A stretch of 64,000 nucleotides of DNA from positions 1,293,692 to 1,357,691 of the forward strand of contig CAVVGK010000014.1 in the NCBI GenBank assembly GCA_963747755.1, read 5' to 3'. The notes below the pieces were generated by a model. It ran no database searches. It had not been told where the DNA came from and saw only the letters and a list, made by a program, of their open reading frames with translations. The position numbers were made by a program, and so were the translations under genes. Positions within the stretch are counted from its first letter, which is position 1. Each line of letters opens with the position of its first letter. Of this stretch, positions 17,656 through 27,269 are shown piece by piece. This stretch comes from DATFVA01 sp963747755. GTDB lineage: Bacteria; Bacteroidota; Ignavibacteria; Ignavibacteriales; Ignavibacteriaceae.

Positions 17656-18642
17656 TTATTGTATATTAAAAGATGCAGGAACTGAGCGATCTTTGTTTTT
17701 AAAATCATCGATAACCCATATAACCCACCAATAGCTGCCGGCATCAAGGTTCTCAATTGTGAAGGATGTATCCTGTGCTGAAATACTATCCTTGCTGAAT
17801 ACTATCTGGCTCCCATCATTAGTAGATATCTCAACTTTATACCGAAAAGAATAACCTGAACTAAATCTATCCCAGGATAAATCGAAAGGAACTGAAGATA
17901 CTACCTGTTCATTCGATGGTAATAAACCGCTAACCTGGTTTGTTATTATTCTCTTAACTCCGCCTCCGGGAAGTACCGAATTTTCTCCCAGAACGTTCCT
18001 TACCCGGAAGTTAAATATCAGTCCTATTGATTGTTCGATATTTGTAAGGCCAAGTTCCTGGGGTGTTAACTGGGTAAGAAACATCTTGGAAGCAATATCA
18101 AAATCCATTGCTTTCATCAGGCCCAGGTGATCATTTATTATGTAAACAGTATCTATATCATTATCTATATCTTTAACCATTGTCTGAATAACAAGTGCGC
18201 TCATCACTGAAGGGGGATTGGAGGAATTTAGCACAATACTATAAATAGAAAGGCTATCAAGTGAAGGTATTTTGTTCAAGTTCACCTGTTCATTAACTTT
18301 ACGGCTTCCTGCCCAATCCACCATTATAGTATCATTATGGTAGCCATCTTTGCGAAAAATCAGTCGACCATTTTCGGTCTTAACATTTGGAACTGAAAAG
18401 TTCCCTCTAGCATCTGAATAAACCATTTTATTACCTGGATTCCAGAATACTTCGACATCTTTTATGGGTGTGTAGGGAAGGCTGAACGTTTGAACCGTTC
18501 CTTCGATGGTACCGAGCTGATTATCACTGGAATTGGGATCCAGGGGGTTCTCTCTCGCGGCATCACATGAATTCAGGAGTATAGCCCCTGAAACGAGTAA
18601 AAAAGTTATTAAACTTTTAATTTTTTCCTCGGGCAAATACAT
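17656..18642 (-). CDS. Predicted lipoprotein with carboxypeptidase-regulatory-like and fibronectin-like domains
   Basis: A 328-aa protein. A hydrophobic leader ends in the lipobox LLNSC (Cys26), followed by RENPLDPNS, a pattern seen in many Ignavibacteria lipoproteins. Residues 42-115 resemble a carboxypeptidase-regulatory beta-sandwich (GTIEGTVQTF...VFWNPGNK...GRLIFRKDGY). The end (about 235-328) resembles a fibronectin type III-like domain (PFDLSWDRFSSGYSFRYKVEIS). It is first in the run and 12 nt upstream of the activator gene. That position suggests an envelope partner of the kinase/activator pair. The exact function is unknown. Confidence 0.72.
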   Translation of the reverse strand: MYLPEEKIKSLITFLLVSGAILLNSCDAARENPLDPNSSDNQLGTIEGTVQTFSLPYTPIKDVEVFWNPGNKMVYSDARGNFSVPNVKTENGRLIFRKDGYHNDTIMVDWAGSRKVNEQVNLNKIPSLDSLSIYSIVLNSSNPPSVMSALVIQTMVKDIDNDIDTVYIINDHLGLMKAMDFDIASKMFLTQLTPQELGLTNIEQSIGLIFNFRVRNVLGENSVLPGGGVKRIITNQVSGLLPSNEQVVSSVPFDLSWDRFSSGYSFRYKVEISTNDGSQIVFSKDSISAQDTSFTIENLDAGSYWWVIWVIDDFKNKDRSVPASFNIQ

Positions 18643-18801
18643 ATAAATGAAGAAAAAGTTTTGGATAATAGGAAAATTTTTCGTATCAACCTATATCCAA
18701 CGGCACAATTTTTCGCACTAAATGTATAAAAATTATGGCTAATAAGTTAAGAAAAATTAATTAACTTGAATTTTTTACGGAGTGTGTACTAAAATAAGAC
18801 G

Positions 18802-18818
18802 AAAAATCAGCGATTTTT
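18802..18818 (-). terminator. Weak hairpin after the 18831-19244 gene
   Basis: AAAAATC/GATTTTT, 7 bp around a 3-nt loop, lies 12 nt after the stop codon. It is AU-rich, and the stem itself supplies the T-run. A poor but well-placed terminator candidate. Confidence 0.3.
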
Positions 18819-18830
18819 AACCTATTCTAT

Positions 18831-19244
18831 TCATTTTTCTACGATCAATTTTAATCTGTATTTTTCCTGTAGATTTTCCTGGCTTTTTTCCGGGTATGGC
18901 TGCAGTTCCACAAGACGAATTTTGTATTCTCCAGCCATTATATCTTTAGGTTCAAGATTTGTGTTTAACTCCTGAACTCGTTCCTTTTCACCAGGAAAAT
19001 GAATAGATAATTCTACTTTTCCATTTCCGGCCCAAACGCACTCCACTCCTTTAGGGCATCGTGAATCTTCAATAACCCGGCTAAAAGTTATCTCCAAGCC
19101 TGATTCACGGACATCCACTTTTTGTCCCGGTCTGATAAAAAATTCTACATTTAGATCCGCGCTTACAACATCATCGCATCCGGTAATAACGATAAAAGTT
19201 ATAAAGCCGGCCAGAACTGAGCAAATAGTATTTTTTATCTTCAT
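18831..19244 (-). CDS. Small predicted lipoprotein, unknown function
   Basis: A 137-aa protein with a hydrophobic leader ending in the lipobox VITGC (Cys23). The mature part is a small beta-rich domain containing two close cysteines (RCPKGVECVWAG) and a strand pattern like that of short Bacteroidota lipoproteins seen next to CPKG-type motifs. No enzyme motif is visible. It has its own upstream gap of 140 nt, divergent from the large metallopeptidase-barrel gene. Its place in the outer membrane or periplasm is inferred from the lipobox only. Confidence 0.7.
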   Translation of the reverse strand: MKIKNTICSVLAGFITFIVITGCDDVVSADLNVEFFIRPGQKVDVRESGLEITFSRVIEDSRCPKGVECVWAGNGKVELSIHFPGEKERVQELNTNLEPKDIMAGEYKIRLVELQPYPEKSQENLQEKYRLKLIVEK

Positions 19245-19384
19245 TGGGTTTACAATCTGGAAAAAAAATTTGAATTAATCCACATTATTTTTTTTTAATT
19301 CTTTAATGAAATTGACTGCAATCACCACTACACGCGTTATTTAATCTGATTTTTATTTACAAAATTTTTGTTAGGAAATTGCTA

Positions 19385-22300
19385 ATGTCAAAGTTCACAT
19401 CATCTCTCTGTAGATTAATTGTATCTCTTGTCATTCTTTCAAGCAGCTCATCTTATTCACAATACTTCGGAAGAAATAAAGTTCAGTATAATGATTTTCA
19501 ATTTAAAGTTCTGCATACTCCTAACTTCAACATTTATTTTTACCCTGAAGAGAGTAAAGGGGCTCATATTGCAGCCCTGATGGCAGAAAGATGGTACAAA
19601 CGCCAGTCGTTTTTTTTCGGAGATTCCCTGCATGGAAAACAGCCTCTGGTACTATATGGAAGTTTTCCTCAATTCGTACAGACCAATATTATAGGGGGAC
19701 AAATAAGCGAGGGTGTCGGGGGTGTAACCGAACCTTTGAGAAGAAGGATAGTTCTGCCCCTTGCTGGTCCGTTAAGCGAAACAAATCATGTAATAGGCCA
19801 TGAATTGGTTCATGCTTTTCAGTATGATATAACCGGTGCGATGCGAAGTACATTTGGAGGTCAGGCGCCCCAGCTTTCAAAACTACCTCTCTGGTTCGTC
19901 GAAGGCATGGCGGAGTTCCTCACTCTTGGCCCTGATGACCCTTTTACGGCAATGTGGATGCGTGATGCTGTTCTGAATGAGATTCCTACAGTTGATGACC
20001 TTAATAACCCCGAATACTTCCCCTACCGGTATGGGGATGCCCTGTTGGCATACATAGCAGGGAAATATGGAGATAAAAAAATTGCCGACCTTTTAACCAC
20101 CGGAGCATACCTGGGAAGCATTAATGATGCTACTGATACACTACTGCATGTTACTCCTGATTCATTGTCAAATCTGTGGGCTCAATCCCTCCATAATCAG
20201 TATGATTCTCTGAAAAATATAACAAAAAGACCTTCTGATTATGGTAAAAAACTGATCTCAGAGGATAATGGCGGTGAACTGAATATTGCTCCTGTATTAA
20301 GTCCTGATGGTAAAAACCTGGTATTCTTCTCTTCAAAAAATTTGTTTGCTATCGATCTTTTTCTTGCGGATGCTGAAACCGGAGAAATTAAAAGGACTAT
20401 TTTGAGTACTGAACTTGATCCCCATCTTGAGAGCCTTGAGTTTATTAACTCCGGAGGATCCTGGAATCCGGAAGGTGATAAATTTATATTTCCTGCTGTT
20501 ACTAAGGGAAGACCAGTCCTGTCAATCATCAATATCAGTAATGGTGACATTGAAAAAGAAAAAAGGTTTGAAAATCTTGGCGAGATATTGAATCCTTCCT
20601 GGTCGCCTGATGGAAGATATATTGTATTTTCTGGTCTTCAGGGCGGACTCACGGATTTGTTTATGTATGATCTTCAAACCGACTCTCTGAGGAGGTTAAC
20701 TAATGATTCTTATGCTGAACTTCAACCTTCCTGGTCGCCTGATGGCAGCAGGATAGCACTCGTTACTGATCGTTTCACAACAGATCTTAAGGATCTCGAC
20801 ATAGGGAAATACCATCTCGCGCTCATGAATCCTGATAATGGGGAAATGACAGAAGTAGAAACTTTTAATGAGGTTAAAAATCTCAATCCGCAGTGGTCAC
20901 ACGATGGGAAAAGTATTTATTTTTTATCCGATCCTCAGGGAATCACCAATCTTTATAAAGTTAATCTCGATTCAGGAGATGTTACACAGATGACAAACCT
21001 GTTCGTCGGTATAACCGGAATTACTGCTATCAGCCCCGCCCTTTCGGTTGCCGGTCCAGATGATGAAATAGCAGTTAGTACCTTCGAGAAAAGAAAGTAC
21101 AACATTTACAGGTTTAACAGTGTCAATCCGGAAAAGCCGGTGGAACTGAGTGGACCTGATCCTGCAAAACTTCCCCCTGAGACAAGGGCCACAAACTTGC
21201 TCGTTAACAGCTTTGCAGATCCCAATTATGGCCTGATGTCTGACAGCAGTTTCACAGTTACTGATTATTCCCCTTCTCTTTCTTTAACCGGAATCAGTCA
21301 GCCTTCAGTGGCAGCCGGAATTGATAGATTCGGAACTTATGTAGGCGGCGGAATATCTCTGCTGTGGAGCGATATGCTTTCCAACTATACTTTGTCTACT
21401 GCACTTCAGGTTCAGACAAATCCCGGCATATCCTTCTTCAATTCAATTTCTGCATTCGCAGGATATTTGAATACCGCTCACAGGTGGAACTGGGGTGTTG
21501 CGGTACAGCAGCTGCCTCTCATATACCTGGGTTTCGGCGCATACGGTCAGACTATAAATGGTGAACCTGCTTATGTTGAACAAAGAATTATTTATCAGGA
21601 AACTCACAGGGAACTGACAGGTATTTTGATGTATCCTTTCAGCCAGGTACTCAGGGTTGAGTTTACCGGGGGATATCAGAACATTACATATACAAATAGC
21701 GTGGAAACAAGAGCTGTTTCGTTAAATACCGGACAATTGATTCAAGATAAGACTGAGGACCTCAGTGCTTCTCCTGCAGTAAACCTTGCAACTGCAAGTG
21801 CAGCATTGGTTTATGATAATAGTTACTTTGGTGCTACCAGCCCTATCCTTGGTACGCGGTACAGACTTGAAGCAGATGAGTACGTAGGTTCCCTGTACTG
21901 GACGAATCTGCTGGCCGACTACAGACAATATGTAATGCCTATAATGCCTTTTACGCTCGCCGGCAGAATCCTGCACCTGGGACGGTATGGCAGGAGTGCT
22001 GAGGATGACCGATTATATCCCTTATTTCTCGGATACCCTGACCTTGTAAGAGGTTATCAGTATGGAACTTTTTCCAACTCGGAATCTGATCTCTTCAACA
22101 AAATTATTGGAAGTAAAATGCTTATTGCTAATTTTGAATTGCGTTTTCCGCTTCTGGGTCTGTTTGGAATAGGAGAAGGTTATTATGGCTTCCTTCCGCT
22201 TGAGTTCGGTGGATTCTTTGATACAGGACTCGCATGGGATCAAAATAACAAACCATGGTTCGCAGGCGGCGACAGGAAACCGGTAAGTAGTGCAGGTCTT

Positions 22301-22414
22301 GTTGCAAGACTAAATTTGTTCGGTTACCTGATAGGTGAGGTAGATTTCGTCAGACCGCTAAACAGGCGCGATAAAAACTGGATATGGGAATTTAATTTCT
22401 CCCAGGGATTTTAA
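19385..22414 (+). CDS. Envelope protein: MA-like metallopeptidase domain, PD40 beta-propeller and C-terminal outer-membrane barrel
   Basis: A 1009-aa protein. A signal peptide ends near residue 26. A gluzincin-like peptidase domain follows, with the zinc motif HELVH (GHELVHAFQYDITGA, about residues 139-153) and a second acidic motif in WFVEGMAEFL. Residues 290-560 hold TolB-type PD40 blades (SPDGKNLVFFS, SWSPDGRYIVFSG, SWSPDGSRIALVTD, QWSHDGKSIYFLSD). From about 620 to the end the pattern is a BamA/Omp85-like barrel ending in Phe (FNFSQGF). It probably sits in the outer membrane with the peptidase and propeller in the periplasm. The ATG at 19385 is preferred over a TTG at 19379, since AGGAAA lies 8 nt upstream. 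Confidence 0.82.
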   Translation: MSKFTSSLCRLIVSLVILSSSSSYSQYFGRNKVQYNDFQFKVLHTPNFNIYFYPEESKGAHIAALMAERWYKRQSFFFGDSLHGKQPLVLYGSFPQFVQTNIIGGQISEGVGGVTEPLRRRIVLPLAGPLSETNHVIGHELVHAFQYDITGAMRSTFGGQAPQLSKLPLWFVEGMAEFLTLGPDDPFTAMWMRDAVLNEIPTVDDLNNPEYFPYRYGDALLAYIAGKYGDKKIADLLTTGAYLGSINDATDTLLHVTPDSLSNLWAQSLHNQYDSLKNITKRPSDYGKKLISEDNGGELNIAPVLSPDGKNLVFFSSKNLFAIDLFLADAETGEIKRTILSTELDPHLESLEFINSGGSWNPEGDKFIFPAVTKGRPVLSIINISNGDIEKEKRFENLGEILNPSWSPDGRYIVFSGLQGGLTDLFMYDLQTDSLRRLTNDSYAELQPSWSPDGSRIALVTDRFTTDLKDLDIGKYHLALMNPDNGEMTEVETFNEVKNLNPQWSHDGKSIYFLSDPQGITNLYKVNLDSGDVTQMTNLFVGITGITAISPALSVAGPDDEIAVSTFEKRKYNIYRFNSVNPEKPVELSGPDPAKLPPETRATNLLVNSFADPNYGLMSDSSFTVTDYSPSLSLTGISQPSVAAGIDRFGTYVGGGISLLWSDMLSNYTLSTALQVQTNPGISFFNSISAFAGYLNTAHRWNWGVAVQQLPLIYLGFGAYGQTINGEPAYVEQRIIYQETHRELTGILMYPFSQVLRVEFTGGYQNITYTNSVETRAVSLNTGQLIQDKTEDLSASPAVNLATASAALVYDNSYFGATSPILGTRYRLEADEYVGSLYWTNLLADYRQYVMPIMPFTLAGRILHLGRYGRSAEDDRLYPLFLGYPDLVRGYQYGTFSNSESDLFNKIIGSKMLIANFELRFPLLGLFGIGEGYYGFLPLEFGGFFDTGLAWDQNNKPWFAGGDRKPVSSAGLVARLNLFGYLIGEVDFVRPLNRRDKNWIWEFNFSQGF

Positions 22415-22421
22415 CCGGGCT

Positions 22422-23132
22422 TCAGACTGCTTCCCGGGTTTCGCTCATCAGCAGGTTAAAGTTATAAATTAATAAATCGAGTTTTTCAAGTATACCTTTC
22501 TGGTTGTCCTCAAAGAAGGGCTTATCTATTCCCAGCGTTAAACCGTAACAATTTAAATGAATGCCTTTCAGATTAAGTTTCTGAAGCCTCTTATGTAATA
22601 CGATTAATTTTGTTTCCGCTTTATTGCAGATCAGAGATATCATCAGTCGATGCCCTAATGAATAGGTGAACCTGAAACCAGAATCTTTATAGTTTCCCCA
22701 GAGGACATATTTTATCTCATTGTCTGGATTACCCCCATCATCCTTCTGAAGGAAAAAACTTATTTTACTTCGATGGGTTTTGACAATATTGCAGAAGAGC
22801 ACCCTTGTTTTATGGTAGTTAAAGAATCTCAGGAGGATGATTGCTGAAAAGACCGGAACAGTTACGATGATAGAACCTGCGATAGGATTGACCACCAGCT
22901 CGACAATATTATACTTCCATAAATCGAGCAAGCAGCCGCCTAAATATAATACCAGAAAGATCAGAGCCGTAATGCCAAGCATAAGACTCATCGAAAGCTT
23001 TATCTTCTCGTAATTCGAAATAAAATATTTTTTGAATCTCTTCAGCATTTTGTATTCAGAAGTGTTACCCTGAAGGTGTTGATCCAAACCTGAATTGTTG
23101 CTGCCATATGCCTTCCCTGCAAGTCCTTGCAT
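22422..23132 (-). CDS. Membrane protein of unknown function
   Basis: A 236-aa protein I do not recognise. Two hydrophobic segments (about 46-69 and 79-102: LMLGITALIFLVLYLGGCLL and GSIIVTVPVFSAIILLRFF) are followed by a soluble domain of about 130 residues with basic and beta-rich patches. An in-frame ATG at 23048 (MLKRFKKYFISNYEKI) would drop 28 non-conserved-looking residues and is an equally good start; neither has a clear ribosome binding site. It converges on the metallopeptidase-barrel gene with only 7 nt between the stop codons. Confidence 0.6.
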   Translation of the reverse strand: MQGLAGKAYGSNNSGLDQHLQGNTSEYKMLKRFKKYFISNYEKIKLSMSLMLGITALIFLVLYLGGCLLDLWKYNIVELVVNPIAGSIIVTVPVFSAIILLRFFNYHKTRVLFCNIVKTHRSKISFFLQKDDGGNPDNEIKYVLWGNYKDSGFRFTYSLGHRLMISLICNKAETKLIVLHKRLQKLNLKGIHLNCYGLTLGIDKPFFEDNQKGILEKLDLLIYNFNLLMSETREAV

Positions 23133-23190
23133 ATCTTAAAAGATAACTTAGCTTTTTCAGGCAAAGAAATCAATAAGGGCGGTTGGCGGG

Positions 23191-25956
23191 TTAATTTAGA
23201 TGGGATTTAAGATATTTTCCTGTCCATGATTTTTCATTTGCCGCTATCTCTTCAGGAGTACCTGAGGCCACCACTTCCCCCCCTTTTTCACCTGCTTCGG
23301 GACCCAAATCTATTATATAGTCTGCACATTTTATTATCTCCAGGTTATGCTCAATAATAACTACTGAGTTATCTCTCTCCAGCAGAAGATTAAAGCAGTT
23401 CAGCAATTTTGAAATGTCGTCATAGTGCAGCCCGGTTGTGGGTTCATCAAAAATGAAAAGTGTATGCTTGCGATCCCGCTGGGAAGTAAGGTGAGATGCC
23501 AGCTTGATCCGTTGAGCCTCGCCGCCCGAAAGGGTGTTGGAAGGCTGTCCAAGTTTTATATAACCCAGCCCGACATCAGAGAGAACCTGCAGGTACTTAA
23601 CTATCTTGTCATTTCCTTTAAAGAATTTTACTGCATCATCTACTGTCATATTTAGGACCTCTACCAGGTTCTTTCCGCGGTAAGTGATGTCTCGTATTTC
23701 TTTTTTATACCTTGTACCATTACAGTCTTCGCACTCAAGATAAAGGTCAGCAAGGAATTGCATCTCTACTTTTATAAATCCGTCGCCCTGACATGTCTCG
23801 CATCGTCCGCCGGGAACATTAAAAGAAAAGAAGCCCGGCTTGTAACCTCTTGCTCGCGCCTGGTGTGTTGAGGCAAAAAGCTCCCTTATAAGTTCGAAGG
23901 CTTTAATATAGCTTATCGGGTTGGATCGGGGTGTCTTCCCTATAGGTGACTGATCAACTATCTCAATTTCATCAATGTATTCTATGCCCTTTATATCGTC
24001 AAAGTCTCCGATCCTGGAAGGATTGAACCCCAGGTATTTTGCTATCCCACCGTATAATACATCGTGTATCAGTGTGCTTTTCCCTGAACCACTTACGCCT
24101 GTAATTACTACAAACTTATTCAAAGGAATCGATATATTCAGGTTCTTGAGATTGTGTTCCTTCGCGCCGGTAATCTTAATCTCTTTTGTTTTCCGTGTTC
24201 TCCTCTCAGAAGGAACAGGAATGCTGAGCTTTCCGGAAAGATACTTTCCGGTAAGAGAATTTTTATTTTTAATAACCTCTTCATAGGATCCAGCGGCAAC
24301 GATCTCCCCCCCTGCTTCACCAGCCTTCGGTCCCATATCAATTAGTATATCCGCTGAACGCATCATATCGGGATCGTGCTCTACAATAAGGACCGTGTTG
24401 CCTATGTCTCTCAGGTTCTTTAATATGGCTATGAGCCTGTCATTATCTCTTGGATGGAGTCCTATACTTGGTTCATCCAGTACATAAAGAGTTCCGACAA
24501 GGGAAGAACCAAGTGAAGTTGCAAGGTTTATCCTTTGAGTTTCCCCTCCTGAGAGTGTGCTGCTTAAACGATCAAGCGTCAGGTAACCTATACCCACATT
24601 GTTCAGGAAAGTTAACCTCTTGATGATCTCTTTAAGTACTCTCTCACCGACCATAGCATCATATTCCGAAAGCTGAAGGTTGGAGAAAAATTCAAGTGAC
24701 TGTTCAATTGGTATTTTAACTGTATCATAAATCGACTTACCCTCTATCTTTACCTGCAGAGCTTCCCTCCTTAAGCGGGATCCCTTGCACGCAGAGCATG
24801 TCGAATATCCCCGGTACCGGCTTAACAGAACACGGACATGCATTTTATATGTCTTGCTCTCAAGCTTTTCAAAGAAACGGTCAATGCCGATATAATCGCC
24901 GAACCCTTTCTGTACAGCAGTAACCTGCCCGGAATTTAATTCTTTGTAAGGAATATTTATGGGAATAGCGTACTGTTTGGCATTCTGTATCAGGTCGCGC
25001 AGATGAGTGCTGTACTTAGCTGAACGGAATGGAGCGATTGCACCATCAACTATACTCAGATTTGGATTAGGAACAACCAGGTTCATATCAATTCCTATGG
25101 TCTTACTGAAACCCTGACATACAGGACAGGCACCAAATGGGTTATTAAACGAAAAGAATCGGGGCTCCGGTTCCTCATACCTTATTCCGCAGCATTCATA
25201 GAACTTATTAAAATCTTTTTCTTCACCCGTTTCTGCGTTGATTATAACCAGCCGGTTCTCGCCTTCCTTAAAAGTAACTTCTATAGAGTCAGCCAGCTTT
25301 TCTCTTATCTCGCCGGGCGATACCTTAAACCTTTCAATTACAACCCGTATATCATCCTTTTTTTTCGGAAGTATCGCTTCCTCGCTGAGATCAACCATTT
25401 TGTTATTAAAATAAATCCTGAAGAACCCCCTCTTCTGCAGAAGATCTATCTCCTGCTTTACCGTAGTACCTTCATGAACATGAAGAGGAAATGTTAAATA
25501 AAATTTGGTGCCTGCTTCCTGTTCTTCCAGCCATTGGGTTACGGTTGTGGTCGTAGCTTTCTTAACTTCCTTGCCGCATTCAAAACAAATCGTCTTTCCA
25601 ATTCTGGCAAATAGAAGCCGGAGATAATCATAAACTTCAGTGGTAGTTCCTACAGTAGAACGGGTGTTCCGTGCGCCTGTTTTCTGCTCGATAGCAACAG
25701 CCGGACTAATACCCTGTATAAAATCTACGTCGGGCTTGTTCATCCGCTCAAGGAACTGACGAGCATAAGCAGAGAGACTTTCCACATATCTTCTCTGTCC
25801 CTCGGCATAAATAGTATCAAAAACAAGCGATGACTTTCCGCTGCCGCTCACTCCCGTAAAAACAATAAGCTTATTCCTGGGTATTTCAAAGCTCAGATTT
25901 TTTAAATTATGTTCGCGGGCACCTTTAACTATTATTTTCTTTTCTTTGGCTGCCAT
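23191..25956 (-). CDS. uvrA: Excinuclease ABC subunit A
   Basis: Damage-recognition ATPase of nucleotide excision repair, acting as a dimer with UvrB. At 921 aa it has normal length. Two ABC modules are seen: Walker A GVSGSGKSSL near the N-terminus and GVSGSGKSTL at about 615, each with an LSGGE signature (STLSGGETQR and NTLSGGEAQR). The C-terminal zinc module is complete (CETC...CEDC). The insert-domain zinc site reads CC...CPVC and is less regular. Start MAAKEKKIIVKGAREHNLKN is typical. It appears monocistronic. Confidence 0.97.
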   Translation of the reverse strand: MAAKEKKIIVKGAREHNLKNLSFEIPRNKLIVFTGVSGSGKSSLVFDTIYAEGQRRYVESLSAYARQFLERMNKPDVDFIQGISPAVAIEQKTGARNTRSTVGTTTEVYDYLRLLFARIGKTICFECGKEVKKATTTTVTQWLEEQEAGTKFYLTFPLHVHEGTTVKQEIDLLQKRGFFRIYFNNKMVDLSEEAILPKKKDDIRVVIERFKVSPGEIREKLADSIEVTFKEGENRLVIINAETGEEKDFNKFYECCGIRYEEPEPRFFSFNNPFGACPVCQGFSKTIGIDMNLVVPNPNLSIVDGAIAPFRSAKYSTHLRDLIQNAKQYAIPINIPYKELNSGQVTAVQKGFGDYIGIDRFFEKLESKTYKMHVRVLLSRYRGYSTCSACKGSRLRREALQVKIEGKSIYDTVKIPIEQSLEFFSNLQLSEYDAMVGERVLKEIIKRLTFLNNVGIGYLTLDRLSSTLSGGETQRINLATSLGSSLVGTLYVLDEPSIGLHPRDNDRLIAILKNLRDIGNTVLIVEHDPDMMRSADILIDMGPKAGEAGGEIVAAGSYEEVIKNKNSLTGKYLSGKLSIPVPSERRTRKTKEIKITGAKEHNLKNLNISIPLNKFVVITGVSGSGKSTLIHDVLYGGIAKYLGFNPSRIGDFDDIKGIEYIDEIEIVDQSPIGKTPRSNPISYIKAFELIRELFASTHQARARGYKPGFFSFNVPGGRCETCQGDGFIKVEMQFLADLYLECEDCNGTRYKKEIRDITYRGKNLVEVLNMTVDDAVKFFKGNDKIVKYLQVLSDVGLGYIKLGQPSNTLSGGEAQRIKLASHLTSQRDRKHTLFIFDEPTTGLHYDDISKLLNCFNLLLERDNSVVIIEHNLEIIKCADYIIDLGPEAGEKGGEVVASGTPEEIAANEKSWTGKYLKSHLN

Positions 25957-26223
25957 TCGTTTTATATAAAATTAAAATTTCGGAACCTTTAATTTACAAA
26001 AAGATAGGAAAGAATTGGTGGTAAAAATGGGTGTATCATGCCGCTTTATCTTCAGAGGCGTCCTCGAAAAACCATAAATTGATGTTTAGAAATTGGGAAG
26101 ACAATCCTGGTGACATATGTATTAAGAACATTTAATACTACACTTAGTGCGGTTGGTTTCCGGGTCGCCACATAGGTAAGTTTTCTTTCCTGGCTGTAAT
26201 TCCGCGTTAGAATATTATGAAGA

Positions 26224-27261
26224 TCACTTGCTGGATGTCTGTGTCTCAAGGGATTTTAACTCTTTGATCCGGTTATCGATCAACTCCATTTTTTCATCAA
26301 GCTCCTTAAGTTTCGCATTTATGTCGTCTTCATATTCAGCCTTATCCCAGTAACCTCTATTTTCAAAATAGCTCTTGAAAAGCCAGTTATGTTTGAGAGC
26401 TTCCATATTCTCGGCAAGGCGGGATGCGGCAAGTCTTGCATCGGAAGTTGTTTTTTCGATATTCGTCATTGTCTCACGCAAGGTTGAATCGAATGGACTT
26501 CCATTCACTAGCATTTCACCAAGAATACCTTTACCCCCTCTTACTCCTGTAAGTATTGAATCCAGGTCCGCTATTGTAGAATCCACATTGGTAACTACAC
26601 TTTTAACCCCTTCTCCAAGGTTGTTAAAAAGGTCTGTAACCTTATCAAATTCTCCTGTAATAGACTGTAGACTTTTATCTGCCTGTTTTGTAAGATGTGT
26701 AGCATCAGTATATAATTCGTCATCCACAAGCAGTTTTCCAATAGATCCTTCGCCTCTGTTAACCCTGGAGACAATCTCAGAAAGGTCTTTGGTCATCTGT
26801 TTTGTATACTCCATTACCCCTTGAGTCTCTTCAATTACAGCGGAGATGCTCATCGGCTCCTTCGTGAGTATTGTTCCGCCTTCGCGGACACGATCTGCTG
26901 AAGCACTGCCTATTTGAATTACCACTACCTTATTGCCAACAAGTCCTTCAGTCTCAATCGTGGCTTTTGTGTCTGTTCTTATAAAACGGGCAACATCCTC
27001 TTTGATTTTCATCGTAACCTGCACCCGCCCGGTAGTATCATTAACAATCTGAACATCCTTAACTGTACCGACGTCAATACCGCTAAGCCTTACGGTAGCT
27101 CCGCTCTTTAATCCCTGCACTGTTTTGAAATAAGCCTTCACATTGAAAGTCGAGCTGAAAAGCTGTTCCTTTCCTCCGAGCAAAAAAATCGCCACAACTA
27201 GAATGGTTATGCCGAGGAAGATAAAAATCCCAATTTTTACAGTAGAAGTTTTTTTAGCCAT
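26224..27261 (-). CDS. mlaD: MlaD-family lipid-transport protein (MCE domain)
   Basis: A 345-aa substrate-binding subunit of an Mla-type phospholipid transporter, anchored by one N-terminal helix (about 8-28, IGIFIFLGITILVVAIFLLG). The MCE domain spans about 34-115 (YFKTVQGLKSGATVRLSGI), followed by a long helical tail reaching into the periplasm. The tail contains two related GxGxxGxLL stretches (GEGSIGKLLVDDEL and GKGILGEMLVNGSP). An upstream TTG at 27273 is open, but the ATG at 27261 (MAKKTSTVKIG) is the natural start, 8 nt after the mlaF stop. Third gene of an mlaE-mlaF-mlaD operon. No MlaB or MlaC is present. Confidence 0.9.
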   Translation of the reverse strand: MAKKTSTVKIGIFIFLGITILVVAIFLLGGKEQLFSSTFNVKAYFKTVQGLKSGATVRLSGIDVGTVKDVQIVNDTTGRVQVTMKIKEDVARFIRTDTKATIETEGLVGNKVVVIQIGSASADRVREGGTILTKEPMSISAVIEETQGVMEYTKQMTKDLSEIVSRVNRGEGSIGKLLVDDELYTDATHLTKQADKSLQSITGEFDKVTDLFNNLGEGVKSVVTNVDSTIADLDSILTGVRGGKGILGEMLVNGSPFDSTLRETMTNIEKTTSDARLAASRLAENMEALKHNWLFKSYFENRGYWDKAEYEDDINAKLKELDEKMELIDNRIKELKSLETQTSSK

Positions 27262-27269
27262 AAATTTTC

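Noticed and set aside
22415..22450. Possible hairpin CCGGG/CCCGG between the converging stop codons
   Set aside because: The stem is short, off register and lacks a T-run on either strand.
26052..26249. 65-codon frame on the minus strand between uvrA and mlaD
   Set aside because: It starts inside mlaD, has no ribosome binding site and shows no family resemblance. The 267-nt gap 25957-26223 holds nothing I can name.
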